Shown here piece by piece: positions 60,301 through 64,000 of a stretch of 64,000 nt of DNA (position 1 is its first letter; every line of letters begins with the position of its first letter). Under the pieces are notes generated by a model. It did not search any database. It saw only the letters and a list, made by a program, of their open reading frames with translations, and was not told where the DNA came from. Source of the DNA: Streptomyces griseoviridis (GTDB taxonomy: Bacteria; Actinomycetota; Actinomycetes; Streptomycetales; Streptomycetaceae); assembly GCA_014649155.1 (NCBI GenBank), contig BMSM01000010.1, positions 124,001-188,000 of the forward strand, read 5' to 3'. Position numbers and translations under genes: made by a program.

Positions 60301-62592
60301 GACGTCCGACGCCGCGATGTCTCCGGCCCGGCCCACGGAGGGCACGTCGACCCGGCTCACCGCAGACGCCGACACGTCCCCCGCGCGGCCCACGGACGGT
60401 ACGTCCACCCGCCCGACCGCCGGTACCGACACGTCCCCGGCCCGCCCGATCGCCGGCACCTCCACCCGCGCCACGGACGGCGCCGACACGTCCCCGGCCC
60501 GCCCCACGGAGGGCACGTCCACCCGCCCGACCGCCGGTACCGACACGTCCCCCGCGCGGCCCACCGAGGGCACGTCGACGCGGGCCACGGTCGGCGCGGT
60601 GAGGTCCGTACCCCGGCCGAGCGAAGGGAGGTTCACCTGGGAGACGGACGGTACGTCGACCCGGCCGGCACCGTTCACCGACGGCAGGTCCGTCACCCGC
60701 GCCCCCGCCCCCGGAGCGTCCAGCCGCGCGATCGCCGGGCCGTCCGCCAGCGCGCCCAGCGAGGGGACGTTGACATGCCCCACCGACACCGCGTCCATCT
60801 GCGTCGGCGCGGGCACGTGCACCTGGCCCGGCGCCGGCGCGCTCAGGTTGCCCGGCGCCGGCACGTGCACCGCGTTCAGGCCGCCGACGGCCGACTGGTC
60901 GATCCGGGTCACCCCGTTCCCGCCGAGGTGCGGCACACCGATGTTCCGCACGCCCACCGCGCCGATGTCCCCGCCGACCGCCGGCACGTGCAGCCCGTTC
61001 AGGTGCGGCACCGACACCGACGACATCGGGCCCAGCGTCGGGATGTGCGCCATGCCCGCGCCGCCGGGACCCGCCACGGACGGCACGTCCACGATCCTCG
61101 CCCCGGCACCCGGCGCGGACAGGTCCACCGAGGAGCCCAGCCCCCGGAAACCGCTGACGCCGACCGACCCCATCGAGTCGGCCAGGGAGATCGGCGGCAG
61201 CCCCCGCAGCCCCACCCCCAGCCCGCCCCCGGCCGTCTCCGGCGAGAACCGCCCCAGGCCGGCGTGCGGCAGCGTGCCCAGGTCGGCCGTGGGCCGCGTC
61301 AGCGACAGACCGTGCGCCACGCCCCCGCTGATCCGGCTGCCCGTGGCGAGGACCTGCCCGCCGGCGAACACCCCGTAGCGGTACAGCCCGAAGACACCCC
61401 GGTCGATGAATCCGACCCGGAACGCGACGGTCAGACCGAGCCCGATCTCGTCGGCGGCCACCGGCAGGAACAGCCGCAGGCTGTTGAACCCGCGCACCCC
61501 GTTGACCAGGCCGCTGCCCAGCGACGCCCCGACCGACCGGATGCCGTTGAGCCCGCCGAGCACCGACCGCACCGCGAAGAAACTCTTCGCGCCCATCAGA
61601 TTGATCACCGTCAGGTCCACGGCGGCCGGGACGAAACGGAAGGAACTCCCGGCGAACGGCACACCCCCGAAGGTGAAGCCCTTCGGCCCCGGCATGGCCC
61701 TCAGTCCCGCCGCGAACCTCAGCCCGTCGATGCCCTTCAGCCCGTTCAGCCAGGAACCGCTCGCCCGGAACACGTCGTCCAGCCCCAGCGACAGCCGAGT
61801 GAACAGACCGAACGCGTTGGGACCGCCGAGGAGCAGGTTGCGCGTCCCGTTGAACGCCGTCGAACCGAGCCCCTTCAGCCCCTTCCACAGGTCACCGAGG
61901 CGGATGCCCTTCGTGGTCGGCGCGATCACCCCGATGATCGACAGCACCAGTTCGGTGATGCTCGCCTTGCCCTGCGAGAAGTCGATCGCCGTCTTGATGA
62001 GCAGCGCCACGTTCAGCCCGATCGCGAACAGCGCCAGCGGACCGCCGACGATCATCGCCGGGATCACCAGGATCAGCGCCAGCCAGCCCAGCGCCTTCCA
62101 GAACTCCTCGCACTCGTCGATCGGCGAGGCGATGCTGTACGCCGCCTCCCGCAGCGCCGACGCCGCCGTGCCCGCCGCCGACTGCAGCTCGTCCCCGGCG
62201 TCCTCGGCGATCGCCTTCTGCGCCTCGCGGCCCGCCTCGTCGTCCTCCGCCAGGGCCGCCGCCGCGCTCAGCGCCTCGTCGGCGACCCGCTGCTGCTCCC
62301 GCATCACCCCGACATAGGTGCGCAGCGCCGCCTGGACGTCCTTGTGCGCCTGCCGGAACGTCGACACGTAGTGCCGCAGATCCTTGTCGATCACCTTGCG
62401 CAGCGCGTCCGCCGTCTTGCCGACGAACACCCCGTCGGTGGTGTTCAGGATCGATGTCAGACCCTCGTCGATGGTGTCGGCCAGGGAGACCAGAGACTCC
62501 TGGGAGGTGATGACCGCGTCGATCCGGTCGGGATCTCCGGGCGTCGGGTCACCGCCCAGCCCGAGCGCGCTCCAGTCGGTGGGACGGGCCAT
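54373..62592 (-). CDS. Giant WXG-headed repeat protein, probable type VII secretion substrate
   Basis: The 2739-residue protein starts with a helical WXG100/LXG-like domain (residues 20-150, FVGKTADALRKVI at the turn) and a hydrophobic hairpin (167-200). A helical region follows, then about eleven 19-residue repeats of the RVDVPSVGRAGDVSVPAVG type (about residues 650-940). Next are beta-rich segments with paired GAHTHTVVPLR/GAHTHTVIPLR blocks and a long RHS/YD-like region with repeats such as TRHWGESGRSWFDVTG. The last 200 residues include hydrophobic Gly/Ala segments (GAIGIAGGVAGAVSLGMA). It is built like a polymorphic toxin or surface exoprotein, but no toxin domain or immunity gene is recognised. 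ATG 62592 is divergent from the small WXG100-like genes. Confidence 0.85.
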   Translation of the reverse strand: MARPTDWSALGLGGDPTPGDPDRIDAVITSQESLVSLADTIDEGLTSILNTTDGVFVGKTADALRKVIDKDLRHYVSTFRQAHKDVQAALRTYVGVMREQQRVADEALSAAAALAEDDEAGREAQKAIAEDAGDELQSAAGTAASALREAAYSIASPIDECEEFWKALGWLALILVIPAMIVGGPLALFAIGLNVALLIKTAIDFSQGKASITELVLSIIGVIAPTTKGIRLGDLWKGLKGLGSTAFNGTRNLLLGGPNAFGLFTRLSLGLDDVFRASGSWLNGLKGIDGLRFAAGLRAMPGPKGFTFGGVPFAGSSFRFVPAAVDLTVINLMGAKSFFAVRSVLGGLNGIRSVGASLGSGLVNGVRGFNSLRLFLPVAADEIGLGLTVAFRVGFIDRGVFGLYRYGVFAGGQVLATGSRISGGVAHGLSLTRPTADLGTLPHAGLGRFSPETAGGGLGVGLRGLPPISLADSMGSVGVSGFRGLGSSVDLSAPGAGARIVDVPSVAGPGGAGMAHIPTLGPMSSVSVPHLNGLHVPAVGGDIGAVGVRNIGVPHLGGNGVTRIDQSAVGGLNAVHVPAPGNLSAPAPGQVHVPAPTQMDAVSVGHVNVPSLGALADGPAIARLDAPGAGARVTDLPSVNGAGRVDVPSVSQVNLPSLGRGTDLTAPTVARVDVPSVGRAGDVSVPAVGRVDVPSVGRAGDVSAPSVARVEVPAIGRAGDVSVPAVGRVDVPSVGRAGDVSASAVSRVDVPSVGRAGDIAASDVARADVPALGRTGDLTAPPASRVEVPPLGASAGGTATARLDAPGTGARVTDLPSVHGADRADVPSVSQVNLPSLGRGTDLTAPTVARVDVPSVGRAGDVPAPSAPRVDVPAAGRAGDVPVPAVGRVDVASVGRTGDLTGPSVARVDVPAAGRAGDASAGSAARVDVPAAGRAGEGTGQVGVPAAGRPGGPDASVAPAAPRPGHSVTPEAGAGGRTPVPLAGAGTGQVPVPVVPVSHAAPPPVPAPSKALGGPGHGSLVADLPGLGRIDLSALALRTVEVRMMNGVQLNLQHTFSEIDDLLRGVRIDVRPGGGAERAHVTVAANPHGVDGVSARHVELNGQDVLQVERAMPDGSTHRWSFALRAPDYQRLGDMQVIPPGGRDTDLEMAAMPSGSGAAPAAPAAAPAPPPPRVLDVPGLGGAARVQVRFGETPGSVTEAVAVPHGSAGSGGLPTVTVRAGQGPGGGDLVHLDQRVGAAEVRSIDLVRDGDGLRPVSDERLITLAGGEFRGTTVAVDLLHGNAVRQVPSAGGPAPAGRPGFTGPELRMPTGSGFQLYDPATGLPTRSALRIEDGTGGRLHALPGRDGRSLRFTDADGTPVASPGATAHVQTGGGFRVEYGSSHVVVSPTGAHTHTVVPLRGTDEYVLRPTDHRPPTRVDAHGTDRGPLTLNPDNTLYIPTPNPHRTRVHDPAGHHTHDLLTIQGGPLTGHTLHLTPDGTPTLPHATITPQPHGAHRIQHGDTHVIVNADGAHTHTVIPLRDTPHFAHVPDGGGAPLVRAGDGTGVPHTTISARGDGRFVVTDTGAGTVRLHRAGDGSTELTATRLGTGEAVHVQRGGNLELMDARLTRVDGSTVTGVPGGGHHVTGAGGEIRMFGPDGAHRYTLTPPGEGQHLFRAADPRGGHAFDAVQLSDGVGTRFVRTDTHALLDGDLRPVPGSPDVRFGRTAEGHYRVDVRGTGPHSGEYKIYDGRGRLTEQRINVIDRGTVKPNEYLLVSHLDDGTVKPSWTRVRLGADGTPVPGAGARKWYDGGTVDPKGVGNGRVRLVSHSGVEVMERRPLPGGHTVDAYHSRAGVGTFGAFNQRGVWTEFDAAGGVLRSGTRHWGESGRSWFDVTGSGSLSTRVRHFQENPDGGHVLARLDNRPLTQSFAGPTSWTRFDADFKQVAQGTRQWGPGRGYTDTMVHPVTGERVVMHEKFGRFTWSVHDVRRYHQTEIGADGVPKRDYTSWSPHGKENGRGQTLKDGGFLVTHRFAEQRPPVAFRWLASGEYRAAHLDRVPWLARDSRLHTHSWTQTSADGATTTHGIRFATLNTVTDVTRAGDVVRETRKLLGGDTVTVGDVPLPAGAHRQDGYLPWSQGEGKPQGHRTYRQGDFAPLPGGFGNDLPAVRWQERVTDDLADGDWYSPNAGKQWRVVRVGFADGSVVDFRPAPGAPGRTGHLGAGDWTRYDHQGMVVARKDTWPDPAGGNPVEVTSLRMLDGNVRWTDNLGNSGVRKLNEHRGEVTPWGWDRESFQDFDATGALVRDHRLLADGTTVDAWRGPDGNRAWHWNKTGADGAVKEFGTGPGDRVRQWFDGQGNALPDWRSGARFEDRVTSLGNRLVQEIPARPAGTPHFADSPHRVREYTQSPGDAFHAHTWKEYENGVELGRKVRLPDGTFLESEDWHKQWRRFAGDGTTLIDERSIAGYVWHTDTFGRTSLIGRETNFTGAFAEYRGFSRMWREPNRWEWGHTAAGVSTYTPFVNRAARAVAVDVLQEWLLDFGMNLAVYGIVAAATGTSFGWTDVGKAAFGATVSAGVKGGFSAGHFAAYRGGPWKTGLSHVDQGHPYHRRPNDDTWSGEFGGNEKVTRWRSGTYDFTAGLVSGSVSGFIGGAATAAIFGVKDSEGNVVHLHGTDALLAGAIGIAGGVAGAVSLGMARTALTQNLAGRWYHRQGFFDIFVVAGLGKLVDKLFANLFLSKALTMSINPGYYQGSGQSGEPTGGTQ
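58034..58425 (-). repeat. 360-bp skewed module bounded by direct repeats inside the giant gene
   Basis: About 31 bp at 58035-58065 recur at 58395-58425 with one mismatch, exactly 360 bp (120 codons) apart. Between them the plus strand is almost without C (the coding strand almost without G), unlike the rest of the gene. It encodes Thr/His/Pro-rich text (for example HHTHDLLTIQGGPLTGHTLH). This looks like one repeat unit of separate ancestry exchanged into the gene. Confidence 0.8.
59770..60640 (-). repeat. 57-bp (19-residue) tandem repeat array in the giant gene
   Basis: Two blocks of a 19-residue unit, about five and six copies, are separated by a unique linker. A 115-bp sequence at 60007-60121 is repeated without mismatch at 60544-60658 (offset 537 bp), showing recent duplication or gene conversion. 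Confidence 0.88.
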
Positions 62593-62643
62593 CGGGGCCG
62601 CTCTCCTTCCGCGTCCGTCGCAGCCGGGCCACTGCTGCCCCAA

Positions 62644-62721
62644 CCACGCACCGGGGTGGGGAAAAGGTTCAATCGACCGGGAGGAAAAAGTGTTGAACCT
62701 TTCCGGGTCCCTGGTGCGTGG
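62644..62721. promoter_or_regulatory. Long dyad-symmetric divergent promoter region
   Basis: Two nested inverted repeats share one centre near 62682. The outer is CCACGCACC (62644-62652) with GGTGCGTGG (62713-62721); the inner is AAAGGTTCAA (62663-62672) with TTGAACCTTT (62693-62702). The region separates the giant gene (minus) from the WXG100-like gene (plus), so one regulator could control both. Confidence 0.6.
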
Positions 62722-62777
62722 AGTGGGCGACAGGCGTGCCGGGACGGACCGGGCTCTGGATGCGACCGGGAGGCGTG

Positions 62778-63710
62778 GTGCCCGACTTCTCCATCGACTA
62801 CGGGGCCCTGCACATCGTGCAGGGCAAAATGCGGGAACTGGCCGACGCCGCCGACTCCGGCGGTGCCACCGGCACGTTCAAGGAGGTCGGCGAGGCGAGC
62901 AGCTCCGAACGCAAGGCACTCTTCGGCAGCTCCGACCTCTCCTACGCCTTCAACCTGTTCTACTCCTACTCGACCTCCCGCACGAAGGACGCCAAGGACG
63001 GGCTCGGACAGCTCGCCGACACCTTCTCCGGCGTCGCCGACACCTTCTTCAACGCCGATGCCCAACTGGCTTCCGCCGCAGGCCTGATGAGCCAGAGCCT
63101 GGGCCTGGACGACTGGCGCAACCAGAAGGAGGCGTACGACGCCTGGCAGGAGGACAAGACCGCCTGGGACGCCTACCTGGAGAAGATCGGCGCGAGCGAG
63201 TACTTCGAGCAGCACCCCGACGCGAACATCGGGGACGTCTGCCGGGCGGACGGCGCCCCCTCCTTCTGCGAGGCGTGGCTCGCCGACGACGACGCCCCCG
63301 ACGACCCCGGCGAGCCGCCCGCCGAACCGGCCGACACCCCGCCCACCTCGTACACGTACGAGGACGAACAGGGCAAGGTCTCCGTCGAGGTCGAACTGGA
63401 CGACGACTACAACGTGATGAAGGAGACCGCCACCATCACCACGCCGGACGGCCAGTCCTACACCTCCGTCACCACCTACGACTCCGCGCCCCGGATCATC
63501 ACCCCGGACGGCGGCGAACCGTTCGACGCCCGCGACTACACGATGGTGACGACGTTCGGCGACGGGACGAAGACGACCACCGAGGTCGTCATCGAGGACG
63601 ACGGTTCCGGCACCATGACCACCACCGACGCGGACGGCAAGGTCACCACCGTCACGCGCTCCGGACCCGACGAGGAATGGCCCGAACCCCCCGAAGAGTC
63701 CGACGACTAG
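62778..63710 (+). CDS. WXG100-like N-terminal domain protein with acidic beta-rich tail
   Basis: The 310-residue protein opens with a helical ESX-like domain (SIDYGALHIVQGKMRELADAADSGG, then SSDLSYAFNLFYSYSTSRTKDAKDGLGQLADTFSGVADTFFNADAQLA). A linker has a Cys pair (GDVCRADGAPSFCEAW). The Thr/Asp-rich C-terminal part (about 190-310) is made of short beta-strand repeats such as TTTEVVIEDDGSGTMTTTDADGK. GTG 62778 is preceded by GGGAGG; GTG 62775 and ATG 62760 are alternatives. It is the first gene of the divergent unit and lies 32 nt before the next WXG100-like gene. It is probably a secreted partner of the giant protein. Confidence 0.75.
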   Translation: MPDFSIDYGALHIVQGKMRELADAADSGGATGTFKEVGEASSSERKALFGSSDLSYAFNLFYSYSTSRTKDAKDGLGQLADTFSGVADTFFNADAQLASAAGLMSQSLGLDDWRNQKEAYDAWQEDKTAWDAYLEKIGASEYFEQHPDANIGDVCRADGAPSFCEAWLADDDAPDDPGEPPAEPADTPPTSYTYEDEQGKVSVEVELDDDYNVMKETATITTPDGQSYTSVTTYDSAPRIITPDGGEPFDARDYTMVTTFGDGTKTTTEVVIEDDGSGTMTTTDADGKVTTVTRSGPDEEWPEPPEESDD

Positions 63711-63742
63711 ATCCCCACCACCCCACCGGAAAGGACCCTCCC

Positions 63743-64000
63743 ATGGCCGCCAACATCAGCATGTCCTACGCCGAGATCGAGCGCGTCTCCAACCTCCTGG
63801 ACACCAGCGTCGACAGCACCCTGGTGCCCCGCATGGACGAGGCCAAGACCGAGGTCGACAACCTCCTCGACACTTCGCTGGTGCTCACCCAGTCCAGCCC
63901 CGCCCTGCAGACCCAGTACGAGAAGTTCACCACCTCCCTCAAGGACGCCACCGACTCCATCAAGGGCTACGCCGAGCAGTTCCGCAAGATCATGGAGTCG
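63743..64000 (+). CDS. WXG100-like small secreted protein (runs off the window)
   Basis: The first 86 codons are seen; the gene is cut by the window edge. The text is fully helical with heptad spacing (SYAEIERVSNLLDTSVDSTL, MDEAKTEVDNLLDTS, YEKFTTSLKDATDSIKGYAEQF), fitting a WXG100-like hairpin, although the Trp-x-Gly turn is replaced by a LVLTQSSPA turn. ATG 63743 follows GGAAAGGA. It is co-oriented with and close to the preceding ESX-like gene, and type VII secretion core genes may lie further right. Confidence 0.75.
   Translation, partial: MAANISMSYAEIERVSNLLDTSVDSTLVPRMDEAKTEVDNLLDTSLVLTQSSPALQTQYEKFTTSLKDATDSIKGYAEQFRKIMES

Overview
The window is about 73% G+C with codons ending in G or C, leaderless-looking promoters, many GTG starts and dense 4-nt gene overlaps. 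Together with the gene content (MmyB-type regulators, SpoIIE-type phosphatase, DUF5302, FOXRED2-like flavoproteins, WXG100 proteins) this points to a Streptomyces or close relative. It looks like accessory or arm-type chromosome rather than a housekeeping core. I see no rRNA, tRNA or CRISPR.

1-7.5 kb is a sulfur-acquisition block. It holds the end of a solute-binding protein, a receiver-less winged-helix regulator, an SfnB-like flavin oxidoreductase and a thiol-transferase-like protein. Convergent to these is a sulfonate-type ABC transporter (permease, ATPase, lipoprotein) with a cysteine-free Rrf2 regulator upstream. Two very short ORFs of the actinobacterial sulfur leader-peptide type, one per strand, head the two halves, and both sit next to an ATCCCTA-containing operator-like sequence. 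A perfect 20-bp-stem hairpin separates the convergent halves.

7.5-28.7 kb is a mixed region: small membrane proteins, two methyltransferases, a GAF/PAS/GAF/SpoIIE phosphatase with an STAS protein nearby, a decayed ABC-F resistance gene, an MDR reductase/TetR pair and a DUF485/SSS symporter pair. The symporter is frameshifted by a perfect 59-bp tandem duplication. Three MmyB-type XRE regulators follow, each facing or flanking a small enzyme or exporter gene.

28.7-40.3 kb is the most novel-looking system. A FOXRED2-like flavoprotein and an AMP-forming ligase stand on one side. On the other is a fully overlapping four-gene operon (second FOXRED2-like flavoprotein, FMN alpha-hydroxyacid oxidase, atypical P450, cation/proton antiporter), divergent from an MIO-type aromatic ammonia-lyase. 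Both flavoprotein genes and the lyase share one palindromic operator, CTCAGA-N4-TCTGAG, placed 10 nt from a -10 box and followed by an apparently leaderless start. An AAA ATPase gene and decayed IS5-type transposase fragments lie between the halves. I read this as an uncharacterised small-molecule pathway, probably controlled by the adjacent MmyB regulator.

40.2-50.3 kb carries a two-component system, a GH36 alpha-galactosidase, a membrane-anchored Mrr-type nuclease, a coupled chorismate-lyase-like/4-hydroxybenzoate hydroxylase pair (a route to protocatechuate), a histidine phosphatase behind a CCACCG array, and a secreted SGNH esterase.

50.8-64 kb is a type VII-secretion-like locus: a ricin-lectin membrane protein, a beta-helix/CbbX-type AAA ATPase fusion, a 2739-residue WXG-headed repeat protein, and, divergently across a long dyad-symmetric promoter, two small WXG100-like genes. 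The giant gene contains an array of 19-residue repeats and a 360-bp module of strongly skewed base composition bounded by direct repeats.
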